From JAEULH01 sp034382075 (lineage in GTDB: Bacteria > Pseudomonadota > Alphaproteobacteria > Rhodospirillales > Defluviicoccaceae): 7,806 nt of DNA. The position numbers and the translations under genes are program-made. The notes below the pieces were generated by a model. The model had not been told where the DNA came from. It made no database searches and saw nothing but the letters and a program-made list of their open reading frames with translations. Shown piece by piece: positions 1 to 5,542 of the stretch. Every line of letters begins with the position of its first letter. Within the stretch, counting starts at the first letter, position 1. The stretch lies in NCBI GenBank assembly GCA_034382075.1, contig JAXMOZ010000107.1, forward strand, positions 1-7,806, written 5' to 3'.

Positions 1-76
1 GGTCGCCCCGGTGCTCCAACACCATCCGAACAGCCCGCGCCCGGACCTCCGGTGAGTACCTCGTTTGCCTGCTCAT
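1..76 (-). CDS. IS3-family transposase OrfA, N-terminal 25 residues (runs off the window)
   Basis: The frame opens at ATG 76 and encodes MSRQTRYSPEVRARAVRMVL followed by EHRGD, still open at position 1. This is the typical start of IS3-family OrfA (IS_transposase_1 / HTH_Tnp_1 family), a helix-turn-helix protein that binds the IS ends. In complete elements it is fused by programmed frameshifting to the OrfB catalytic part. The start is supported by a Shine-Dalgarno-like GGATGGAG about 3 bases upstream. Nothing can be said about the integrity of the rest. Confidence 0.85.
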   Translation of the reverse strand, partial: MSRQTRYSPEVRARAVRMVLEHRGD

Positions 77-126
77 CGCTCCATCCTCTCAAGAGTTGGA
101 GCCTCCGGCAAACCCGGGGCGGTTCA
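1..126 (-). mobile_element. Left-edge-truncated IS3-family insertion sequence, 5' end
   Basis: Read on the minus strand from 126, the DNA begins TGAACCGCCCCGGGTTT and continues through GCCGGAGGCTCC. This is the terminal inverted repeat style of the IS3 subgroup (ISEhe3/IS1222-like elements start the same way). About 50 bases further on is the ATG of an OrfA-type transposase at 76, preceded by a purine-rich GAGAGGATGGAG ribosome site. Only the 5' end of the element is in the window; the rest lies beyond position 1. The outer end abuts a holin reading frame at 126/127, so the element interrupts that gene. The family call rests on both the end and the protein start. Confidence 0.85.
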
Positions 127-247
127 GACCGCGAGCGCGCCCATGACGATCGCGAGGCCGGGTGGATCGACCGCCCCAGCCAAGCAGCCCGATCATGCCG
201 AACGTCATCAGCGGTCTGGGCAGGCGGTTAAAAGTTGCCCGCAGGTC
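127..247 (-). pseudogene. 3TM (GTA-type) holin fragment, frameshifted and interrupted by the IS3 element
   Basis: On the minus strand from 247, one frame reads DLRATFNRLPRPLMTFGMIG then LLGW. One base later another frame continues AVDPPGLAIVMGALAV up to 127, where the IS3 end supplies an immediate TGA. The segment resembles the middle of phage/GTA holins of the three-transmembrane family (GTA_holin_3TM): an asparagine-arginine-leucine-proline-arginine-proline stretch, a hydrophobic helix ending in GW, a short VDP loop and a second helix. Removing one G from the GGGG run at 173-176 restores a single frame. The 5' part before position 247 is not recognisable. Holins make inner-membrane lesions that release endolysin; this copy cannot work. 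The family is recognised from memory of the motif pattern, without alignment. Confidence 0.65.
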
Positions 248-276
248 AGGCAAACACGCCCTGGCGCCGTTGCGAG

Positions 277-297
277 TTTCGCCTCGTTTTCGCCTCG
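277..297 (+). repeat. Two perfect 10-bp direct repeats with 11-bp period upstream of the stress-protein gene
   Basis: TTTCGCCTCG occurs at 277-286 and again at 288-297. The period of 11 bases is about one helical turn. Taking the TATAAT at 324-329 as the -10 box, the repeat centres fall near -54 and -43, where paired activator sites are often found. No named regulator's site is recognised. The repeat itself is certain; its role is inference. Confidence 0.55.
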
Positions 298-323
298 TGC
301 TGCCGAATTCAGCCCGCCCGAGC

Positions 324-329
324 TATAAT
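324..329 (+). promoter_or_regulatory. Consensus -10 box (TATAAT) of a probable promoter for the universal stress protein gene
   Basis: TATAAT at 324-329 matches the sigma-70 -10 consensus exactly in otherwise GC-rich DNA. It lies 47 bases before the ATG at 377. The hexamer 17 bases upstream (TGCCGA, 301-306) is a poor -35, which would fit an activator-dependent promoter, and the paired repeats at 277-297 are suitably placed. Confidence 0.55.
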
Positions 330-376
330 AGAGGGGCGGTTGCGAAGGGTTAGCCAACACACGGGAACCATGGGCG

Positions 377-1222
377 ATGAAAACGATACTCGTGCCGTAT
401 CATGAGGAGGACGCGGCGCGCACCGCGCTCAAAGTCGCGATCCTTCTGGCAAAGCGTTTCGATGGCTACGTCGAGGGCTTGCTGGTCCTCGGCGAGCCAA
501 CGCTCGCCTTCGTATCTGGCATGGCCGTGCCGCCGGATTACCTGTCGGCGGCGGTGAAGGAATGGCGGCACTTCGCCGATCGTGCTCGTTCGGAATTCGC
601 ACAGACAACTGCCGCAAACGGACTGCCCATGCAGGAACTGGAGGCAGCCGGCAGCGGGCTGGCTGCCGGGTGGCGTGAGATTCCGGGCGACGAAGCTGAG
701 ATCGTTGGCCAGCACGGTCGTCTGTTCGACCTGATCATCGTCGGTCGGCCGGAGACGTCGGTGTCGCGGCGCTGGAGTGAGGTCCGCGAGGCGGCGCTGT
801 TGGAGACGGGGCGCCCCGTGCTCCTCGCCCCGGTCGAGGCTTTGCCAACCCTCGGCAGGAGCGTTGTGATCGCCTGGAACGGCAGCACGGAGTCCGCGCG
901 CACGATCGCCTTCGGCATGCCGTTCCTGCATGCTGCGGAGCGCGTCGAGGTGCTCACCGTGAAAGGGCACACCGTCCCCGGTCCAAGCGGCGTCGAGGTT
1001 GCCGCCCACCTCGCCCGACATGGTATCGCGGCCACCAGCCGAACCCTGGAGCCCGACGAGCGTCCTGCCGGCGAGGTCATCCTCGACGAGGCTGGCGATG
1101 TCGGCGCCGACCTGGTCCTTAAGGGCGCCTTCACCCGCAGCCGGCTGCGGCAGATTGTCTTCGGCGGCACCACGCAGCACATCCTCGACTACGCCAAGAT
1201 TCCGGTGCTGTTGGCGCATTGA
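377..1222 (+). CDS. Universal stress protein, tandem UspA domains
   Basis: A 281-residue protein made of two UspA-type alpha/beta domains, about residues 1-145 and 146-281. Domain 1 opens MKTILVPYHEEDAARTALKV and closes with a DLIIVGRPE strand and ETGRPVLLAP. Domain 2 opens SVVIAWNGSTESARTI and closes with GAFTRSRLRQIVFGGTT before IPVLLAH. The closing motif of domain 2 resembles the G-2x-G-9x-G-S/T nucleotide-binding loop of ATP-binding Usp proteins, with an arginine where many alphaproteobacterial members have glycine-histidine; domain 1 lacks it. Such cytoplasmic proteins are linked to survival under starvation, redox or envelope stress; the precise role here is unknown. Start 377 gives the classic MKTILVPY beginning; an ATG at 370 is in another frame. 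It is the only clearly intact plus-strand gene and is surrounded by phage debris, so it is probably host DNA or cargo. No T-rich terminator is visible after it. Confidence 0.9.
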   Translation: MKTILVPYHEEDAARTALKVAILLAKRFDGYVEGLLVLGEPTLAFVSGMAVPPDYLSAAVKEWRHFADRARSEFAQTTAANGLPMQELEAAGSGLAAGWREIPGDEAEIVGQHGRLFDLIIVGRPETSVSRRWSEVREAALLETGRPVLLAPVEALPTLGRSVVIAWNGSTESARTIAFGMPFLHAAERVEVLTVKGHTVPGPSGVEVAAHLARHGIAATSRTLEPDERPAGEVILDEAGDVGADLVLKGAFTRSRLRQIVFGGTTQHILDYAKIPVLLAH

Positions 1223-1269
1223 TCGCGCAGAGGCACGGCTTGCGTGACCTGTTGCACGGATTGATCCGG

Positions 1270-1356
1270 CTAGACTGTGGACGATGGATCCCGTTGCTTC
1301 ATGCAGAGGCTATACCGACTTTTGAGGTCGCCCCGAATAGCCGCCTGCAGCCTCAT
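1270..1356 (-). pseudogene. Truncated start of the phage gene downstream of the head-tail joining gene
   Basis: An ATG at 1356 overlaps the TGA of the head-tail joining gene (ATGA), the usual translational coupling in phage late operons. The frame encodes MRLQAAIRGDLKSRY and stops at 1270 after 28 residues. Tail-component genes usually follow at this point in lambda-like clusters, so this is probably the first dozen codons of a minor tail gene fused to unrelated DNA. The fragment is too short to assign to a family. Confidence 0.4.
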
Positions 1357-1667
1357 TGCGGCCGCGCGTTGATTGTCCAGACGAGCCGCTCGGCCTCACC
1401 GATCGGCTCGCCCTGGATGATGTAGATCGTGCCATCGACGTCGATGCTGTCGCCTGCTCTCGGGGCAGCGACGTCGCTGGTGCGAATGTCGATCGAGACG
1501 GTTTCGGTGAGGATTCGGGTGTCGCCGTATTCGACGATGCGGTCCGGCCGGCGGAGGATGACCCGGACCGGCAGGCCGGGATCGGCACCGTCCGAACGGT
1601 AGACGCCGTCGAGGGCGAGGTTCCGATCGGCGAACAGCGCGTCGATTGCCGCAGCGAAGGCGGACAT
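1353..1667 (-). CDS. Phage head-tail joining protein (lambda FII-like)
   Basis: A complete 104-residue protein starting MSAFAAAIDALFADRNLALD and ending LVWTINARPQ. Its size, the amphipathic N-terminal helix, then a beta-rich body with RVILRRPDR, a central RILTETVSIDIR strand, and PRAGDSIDVDGTIYIIQGEP fit the head-tail joining / Phage_attach (gpFII) family, which closes the filled head and makes the seat for the tail. It follows the capsid fragment after 7 bases and overlaps the next truncated frame by ATGA, the expected gene order. The frame is intact although both flanking phage genes are broken, so the protein could be made but has no visible assembly partners. The family call rests on context plus domain pattern. 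Confidence 0.75.
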   Translation of the reverse strand: MSAFAAAIDALFADRNLALDGVYRSDGADPGLPVRVILRRPDRIVEYGDTRILTETVSIDIRTSDVAAPRAGDSIDVDGTIYIIQGEPIGEAERLVWTINARPQ

Positions 1668-1674
1668 GCGCGGG

Positions 1675-1858
1675 TCACGCGCGTTTGGCCCGCTGCAGCA
1701 TCTCCGGGCGGGTGCAGATGAACAGCGGATAGCTGTAGACCTCGACCTTGACCCAGGCGTTGCGTTCCCGATCGGGGATGGTCATGGCGTAGAGGTCGAG
1801 GCCTCCATGCCGACCGGGTCTGGAAGTCCTCGGACATGTAGTTCGAGCCATGTGCCGG
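1675..1858 (-). pseudogene. C-terminal remnant of a phage major capsid protein (gpE-like)
   Basis: The minus-strand frame ending at TGA 1677-1675 reads LDLYAMTIPDRERNAWVKVE, then VYSYPLFICTRPEMLQRAKR and a final alanine. Capsid proteins of the Phage_cap_E family end in a similar way: a LYAK/LYAM strand, a tryptophan-containing strand, then a proline-leucine-x-x-C/L-x-R-P stretch. Upstream, residues APAHGSNYMSEDFQTRSAW (1855-1805) lie in a neighbouring frame and are probably the preceding piece, so one frame change lies near 1804. The gene begins abruptly, and 1859-2008 shows no recognisable coding. Its position directly before the head-tail joining gene fits. The alternative is an unrelated phage structural protein. 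Confidence 0.5.
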
Positions 1859-2008
1859 AGCCGTAAGGGCGGCGGCGAGGTGCTTTTGCCGATGGCGCCG
1901 CGGTGCCGGCGTACGCTCCGGCAGACGGGCTCTAGAGCTCGGAAGAGGTTGGCCCTCTTGTCGGCATGGATGCCGCTGCACTCGCTGTTACAGTTCTGCC
2001 GGGTGCCA

Positions 2009-4213
2009 CTATCGTTTCCTCTCCAGCCACTCCTTCAGCTTCGAGCAGCGCCGCCTGGTCTGCTTACCCTTCACCGCGATCGCCATTGCCTTCTTCTGGC
2101 CGACGATGACGACCAGATGTTTGCCGCGGGTGACGGCGGTATAGAGCAGGTTCCGCTGCAGCATCGGGTAGTGCTGAGTGGTTAGCGGGATGACGACAGC
2201 GGGGTACTCGGAGCCTTGCGATTTGTGGATGCTCGTCGCGTAGGCGAGCACGATCTCGTCCAGCTCACCGAAGCCGTACGTCACCGGCCGGCCGTCGAAC
2301 TCGATCGTCATTTCTGACGTCTCGGGATCGATTGCACGGACGACGCCGAGATCGCCGTTGTAGACGTCCTTGTCGTAGTCGTTCTCGACCTGCATCACCT
2401 TGTCGCCAATGGCGAACGTCGAGCCGAAGCGCTCGACGCGCACCTCGCCTGGCGGATTTAGCGTCTTCTGCAGCTCGATGTTCAGCGACCGCGCGCCGAG
2501 GCCGCCGCGGTTCATCGGACACAGCACCTGGATATCGCGGATCGGATCGAGGCCATAACGTGCTGGGATGCGCTCGCGGACGATGTGCAGGATCTTGGCG
2601 ACGCCGTCCTCGGCATCGGCGCACTCGACGAAATGGAAGTCGCTGGTTGGATCCTGCGCCCACTCCGGCATCAGCCCCTGGTTGATGCGGTGCGCGTTGA
2701 GGATGATGCGGCTCTCGGCCGCCTGGCGGAAGACCTCGATCAGCCGCACCACCGGCACGGCACCCGAGGTGATGATGTCGGCGAGCACCTGCCCGGGGCC
2801 GACGGACGGAAGCTGATCGACGTCGCCGACCAGGATGAGTGCCGCATGATCCGGCACCGCCTTCATCAGCGCGTGCATTAGCGGCACGTCGATCATCGAG
2901 GTTTCATCGACGACGAGCAGGTCGCAGTCGAGTGCGTGTTGCTCGCTGCGACGGAAGCCGCCGTGCATCGGATCGACCTCGAGCAGCCGGTGGATCGTCT
3001 TCGCTTCGAGGCCGGTGCTTTCCGACAGCCGCTTTGCCGCGCGGCCGGTAGGCGCGGCCAGCGCGATGCGCACGCCCTTGACGCAGAGGATCTTCAGGAT
3101 CGAGTTCATCAGGGTGGTCTTGCCGACGCCAGGGCCGCCGGTGATGATGAGCACCTTCGTCGTCAGCGCCAGTTGCACCGCCTCGCGCTGGCTGGCTGCA
3201 AGGGTGATGCCGGCTCTGGTTTCAACCCAGGGGACGGCTTTCGCGGCATCGATGGCCGGCCAGGGCAGAGCGCCGTTGCACAGCGCCTTGATCCGGGCGG
3301 CGATGGCGCGCTCGGCACGATGAAGTCCGGCGAGGAAGATGCATCGCTCGCCGTCGACGCTGTCGACGACGACCTCGCCGTCCTGGAGCTCCAGATCGAG
3401 CGCGGTCTCGATGATCCCGGCCGGCACCTCCAGCAGCTTGACTGCCATCGGCACGAGCTGGGTAAGCGGCAGGCCGCAGTGACCTTCGTCCATGGCTTCG
3501 GCGAGCGCGTAGCCGATCCCGGCACGCGCGCGGATCATCGCCGTTTTCTCGATGCCGAGCTTCGTCGCGATCTGATCGGCGCTCTTGAAGCCGATGCCGC
3601 GGATGTCGCGCGCCAGGCGATAGGGGTTCTCCGAGATCAGCCGGATGGCGTCGGCGCCGTAGGTCTTGAAGATGCGCACCGCCCGCGACGTGCCGACGCC
3701 GTGGCTGTGCAGGAAGATCATGATCTCGCGGATCGCCTTCTGATCGGCCCAGGCAGCGACGATGCTGTCGGCCCGCTTCGCGCCGATGCCATCGACCTCC
3801 TTCAGGCGCTCGGGCTTCTGCTCGATGACGTCGAACACCTGCTCGCGGAACGCCCTGACCAGCTTCTTGGCGTAGACCGGGCCGATGCCCTTGATCATGC
3901 CCGACGCGAGGTACTTCTCGATCCCCTCCGCGGTGGTGGGCGGCGCGGCGCGCAGGAAGTCGGCGCGGAACTGCACGCCGTGGGTCCGGTCGTTGACCCA
4001 CCGGCCGCTCGCCTGGACGAACTCGCCGGCACCGATGGCCGCGGCGTGGCCGATGACCGTGATCAGGTCGCGCTGGCCGCGGGCCTTCACCCGCAGGACG
4101 CAGAAGCCGCTGTCCTCGTTGTGGAAGGTTATCCGCTCGACGAAACCGGCGAGGTTCTCCCGATCGGCACCGGCGAGGTTCTCCCGGTCGGCTGCGGGCT
4201 GCGGCGTTCGCAC
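2009..4213 (-). CDS. recD2: RecD2-type SF1B DNA helicase (RecD-like ATP-dependent helicase)
   Basis: From GTG 4213 the protein is 734 residues, the usual RecD2 length. Domains in that numbering: an N-terminal OB-like beta domain about 21-92 (FVERITFHNEDSGFCVLRVK); helix-hairpin-helix region about 96-227 with GIGPVYAKK and GIGAKRADS; helicase core with Walker A GGPGVGKTT (359-367), motif Ia APTGRAAKRL (387-396), DETSM Walker B (436-440), motif III GDVDQLPSVGPG (463-474), motif IV VFRQ (494-497), motif V region YATSIHKSQGSEY (658-670) and motif VI LLYTAVTRGK (689-698). All catalytic motifs are intact. RecD2 helicases unwind DNA 5' to 3' using ATP and act in genome maintenance outside a RecBCD complex. 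The frame extends upstream to 4312, but only the GTG at 4213 has a strong ribosome site (4233-4224) and gives a RecD2-like N-terminus. It lies 7 bases after the stop of the 85-aa gene and is probably co-transcribed with it. It sits among phage and IS debris yet shows no damage. Confidence 0.93.
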   Translation of the reverse strand: MRTPQPAADRENLAGADRENLAGFVERITFHNEDSGFCVLRVKARGQRDLITVIGHAAAIGAGEFVQASGRWVNDRTHGVQFRADFLRAAPPTTAEGIEKYLASGMIKGIGPVYAKKLVRAFREQVFDVIEQKPERLKEVDGIGAKRADSIVAAWADQKAIREIMIFLHSHGVGTSRAVRIFKTYGADAIRLISENPYRLARDIRGIGFKSADQIATKLGIEKTAMIRARAGIGYALAEAMDEGHCGLPLTQLVPMAVKLLEVPAGIIETALDLELQDGEVVVDSVDGERCIFLAGLHRAERAIAARIKALCNGALPWPAIDAAKAVPWVETRAGITLAASQREAVQLALTTKVLIITGGPGVGKTTLMNSILKILCVKGVRIALAAPTGRAAKRLSESTGLEAKTIHRLLEVDPMHGGFRRSEQHALDCDLLVVDETSMIDVPLMHALMKAVPDHAALILVGDVDQLPSVGPGQVLADIITSGAVPVVRLIEVFRQAAESRIILNAHRINQGLMPEWAQDPTSDFHFVECADAEDGVAKILHIVRERIPARYGLDPIRDIQVLCPMNRGGLGARSLNIELQKTLNPPGEVRVERFGSTFAIGDKVMQVENDYDKDVYNGDLGVVRAIDPETSEMTIEFDGRPVTYGFGELDEIVLAYATSIHKSQGSEYPAVVIPLTTQHYPMLQRNLLYTAVTRGKHLVVIVGQKKAMAIAVKGKQTRRRCSKLKEWLERKR
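4145..4192 (-). repeat. 24-bp tandem duplication near the 5' end of recD2
   Basis: Two adjacent 24-base units, 4145-4168 and 4169-4192, differ at one base (A at 4162, G at 4186). In the protein they give the eight-residue unit ADRENLAG twice in a row, just before the FVERITFHNE strand. The duplication is in frame and lies in the flexible leader, so it should not harm the helicase core. It looks like recent slippage or unequal exchange. Confidence 0.9.
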
Positions 4214-4220
4214 CCGCGGC

Positions 4221-4478
4221 TTACCTCCCCTCCGCCACGATCGCCGAGCGCTCGCTTTTCGATCGGCGTGCCGCTTCACCCAGAGCCTTATTGAACAGCT
4301 CCCGCGGCACACTCAGCAGCGCGAAGCGCCGCTTGTCGGAAGGTGCCAAATCATGCGGCGCCTCGACGGCAATCTCGACGGTCTCGTCGCCGAAAAAGAT
4401 CTCAACCGTGATCTCTGCGCCTTCGAAGTCGACCTCGTGCCGGCGGCGGCTCACTCCGCGGATGATGGCATACGCCAT
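4221..4478 (-). CDS. 85-aa protein of unknown function, upstream partner of recD2
   Basis: The start is ATG 4478, supported by GCAGGAAGGAAAG just upstream. The protein begins MAYAIIRGVSRRRHEVDFEG, has a beta-rich, acidic middle (EITVEIFFGDETVEIAVEAP) and a helical basic C-terminus (PRELFNKALGEAARRSKSER). It has no signal peptide, membrane segment, cysteine pair or catalytic motif that I recognise, and I cannot name a family. The alternating hydrophobic strands and final charged helix suggest a small soluble fold, perhaps nucleic-acid or protein binding, but that is inference. Its stop is 7 bases before the recD2 GTG, so the two are probably one transcript. The same frame is open upstream to 5078 through the IstB remnant, but that extension is two unrelated pieces joined by chance, not a fusion protein. 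Confidence 0.7.
   Translation of the reverse strand: MAYAIIRGVSRRRHEVDFEGAEITVEIFFGDETVEIAVEAPHDLAPSDKRRFALLSVPRELFNKALGEAARRSKSERSAIVAEGR
4224..4233 (-). promoter_or_regulatory. Strong ribosome-binding site that sets the recD2 GTG start
   Basis: On the minus strand GGAGGGGAGG at 4233-4224 lies inside the last codons of the 85-aa gene, 10 bases before the GTG at 4213. It is the only strong Shine-Dalgarno match near the recD2 N-terminus. Translation of recD2 is therefore likely coupled to the upstream gene. Confidence 0.7.
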
Positions 4479-4485
4479 GGACTTT

Positions 4486-4568
4486 CCTTCCTGCGCTATC
4501 CATAGCAGGCTTGGCTGCCGCCGCGCTTTAGCGACGCATCCTCGCAGACCCAGTTCAGCGCAGGAAGG
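4486..4568 (-). promoter_or_regulatory. Perfect 12-bp inverted repeat overlapping the ribosome site of the 85-aa gene
   Basis: CCTTCCTGCGCT at 4486-4497 and its exact reverse complement AGCGCAGGAAGG at 4557-4568 are separated by 59 bases. In a minus-strand transcript the second arm (4497-4486) contains the AGGAAGG Shine-Dalgarno sequence 7 bases before the AUG at 4478. Pairing of the arms would hide that site. The repeat is seen directly; control of translation is inference. Alternatively it marks the ends of a small lost insertion. Confidence 0.55.
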
Positions 4569-4590
4569 CGGCCCAGAGCGGCCGGTTACG

Positions 4591-5084
4591 CCGAAGGCGA
4601 GGTTGGTGGTGACGATGATCGAGGTCCGCTCATAGAGCCGGCTGATCAGATGGAACAGCAGCTGCCCGCCGGCCTGGGCGAAGGGGAGATAGCCCAACTC
4701 GTCGAGAACGACGAGGTCGAGGCGGAGGAGATGTCGGCCAGTCGTCCCTGGCGGCCGGCGCGGGCTCACTGTCGAGCCGGTTGACCAGGTCGACGACGGT
4801 GTAGAACCGGCCCCGGGCGCCACCGCGGATGCAGGCCCGGGCGATGGCAATGGCAAGATGGCTCTTGCCGGTGCCGGTGCCGCCGATGAGAACGGCGTTG
4901 CGTTGCTCGGCCAGGAAGGCGCCGGCCGCCAGTTCGCGCACCAGGGCCTCGTTGATTGGCGTGCCGGCAAACTGAAAGTCGTCGATATCCTTGGCCAGCG
5001 GCAGCTTGGCGATGGCCAGCTGGTATTTGATCGACCGCGCCTGCTTCTCAGCGATCTCAGCTTCGAGCCGTGCATCACGGTCCA
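4591..5084 (-). pseudogene. istB: IS21-family IstB helper ATPase fragment, two one-base deletions, both ends missing
   Basis: Recognisable IstB sequence starts at DRDARLEAEIAEKQARSIKY (from 5082), runs through Walker A IGGTGTGKSHLAIAIARACI and VVDLVNRLDSE in one frame, then resumes two frames over with LRLDLVVLDELGYLPF (Walker B), GGQLLFHLISRLYERTS and IVTTNLAF (sensor 1), ending at 4591. The break is explained by two lost bases, one after GAG at 4765 (GAGGCCC to GAGCCC) and one near 4732 (GACTATCTC to GACATCTC). The N-terminus and everything after NLAF are gone. IstB is the AAA+ partner of the IstA transposase and cannot function here. No istA and no IS21 ends are seen. Confidence 0.88.
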
Positions 5085-5103
5085 CGCCGTAACCCCGGCG
5101 TGG
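5082..5103. repeat. 8-bp hairpin at the junction of the two transposase fragments
   Basis: CCACGCCG (5082-5089) and CGGCGTGG (5096-5103) form a perfect 8-bp stem with loop TAACCC. It lies exactly where IstB homology ends and the divergent transposase fragment begins. There is no T-tract, so it is not a typical terminator. It may be chance in GC-rich sequence or a recombination scar. Confidence 0.5.
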
Positions 5104-5377
5104 GGCGCGTCGCCGCCGCCGGCCGCGCAAGCCGCTCCCGGGGATGATGCTGCACCAGGACGCCTCTAGTCACGTCTGGGTCCCGGGCCTGCCGACGTTG
5201 GACCTGGTGGTGACCCTTGACGACGACGCCGGCGAGATCTGCTCGGCGATCCTCGTCACCGAGGAGAGCACCGCCTCGACCTTCCGTGCCCTGCTCGCGG
5301 TGTTCGCCCACCACGGCCTACCGTGCAGCCTCTACACCGACCGCGGCAGCCACTATTTCATTACGCCGAAGGCCGGG
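5093..5377 (+). pseudogene. DDE transposase fragment resembling the ISNCY group (integrase catalytic core)
   Basis: The plus-strand frame reads RRRRRPRKPLPGMMLHQDAS, then HVWVPGLPTLDLVVTLDD, EESTASTFRALL and CSLYTDRGSHYFITPKAG. After 5377 it diverges and stops at 5419. LHQD and YTDRGSHY supply the first two acidic residues of an rve-type DDE core; the glutamate part and both termini are missing. The pattern LHQD-H-x-W-x-PG, TLDD and LYTDRGSHY is typical of ISNCY-type transposases with an integrase core. An in-frame TAA at 5090 precedes the fragment, so ATG 5144 is only a by-chance start. It is oriented away from the IstB fragment next to it. Confidence 0.78.
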
Positions 5378-5414
5378 AGACCCAATCCGCCTCGAGCCCA
5401 CAGGGACCTTGCAC

Positions 5415-5428
5415 TGTAACAATGTAAC
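5415..5428. repeat. Direct TGTAAC repeat in unassigned DNA between transposase and terminase fragments
   Basis: TGTAAC at 5415-5420 and 5423-5428 are separated by AA, an AT-rich island in GC-rich DNA. It resembles a regulator half-site pair (many TetR-type operators contain TGTAA or TTACA), but no gene starts nearby. Apart from this and the tail of the terminase stub, 5378-5542 shows nothing I can name. Confidence 0.35.
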
Positions 5429-5542
5429 GTCGGCTGCGGAAAATCCTCGAATGGCGGGCGCGTGCCCGCATCGGTTTCTCCGCCCCAGGAAGGACCCGGG
5501 CTTCACGTCGGACCAGCGACAACACCCCGAGAGTGGCGGGCG

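Noticed and set aside
350..1219. 289-residue open frame on the minus strand opposite the universal stress protein gene
   Set aside because: It is the antisense shadow of a well-recognised UspA protein in GC-rich DNA; its translation has no recognisable motif and low-complexity arginine/glycine content.
1310..1981. 223-residue minus-strand frame covering the head-tail joining gene
   Set aside because: Only a short stretch (APAHGSNYMSEDFQT, near 1855-1817) looks protein-like and probably belongs to the capsid remnant; the rest is an out-of-frame reading of the capsid tail and head-tail joining gene.
3222..4001. 259-residue minus-strand frame inside recD2
   Set aside because: It is an arginine-rich out-of-frame reading of the helicase gene.
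2936..4294. 452-residue open frame on the plus strand opposite recD2
   Set aside because: The opposite strand encodes all RecD2 motifs; this frame has a repetitive D/R/A/G composition typical of an antisense shadow.
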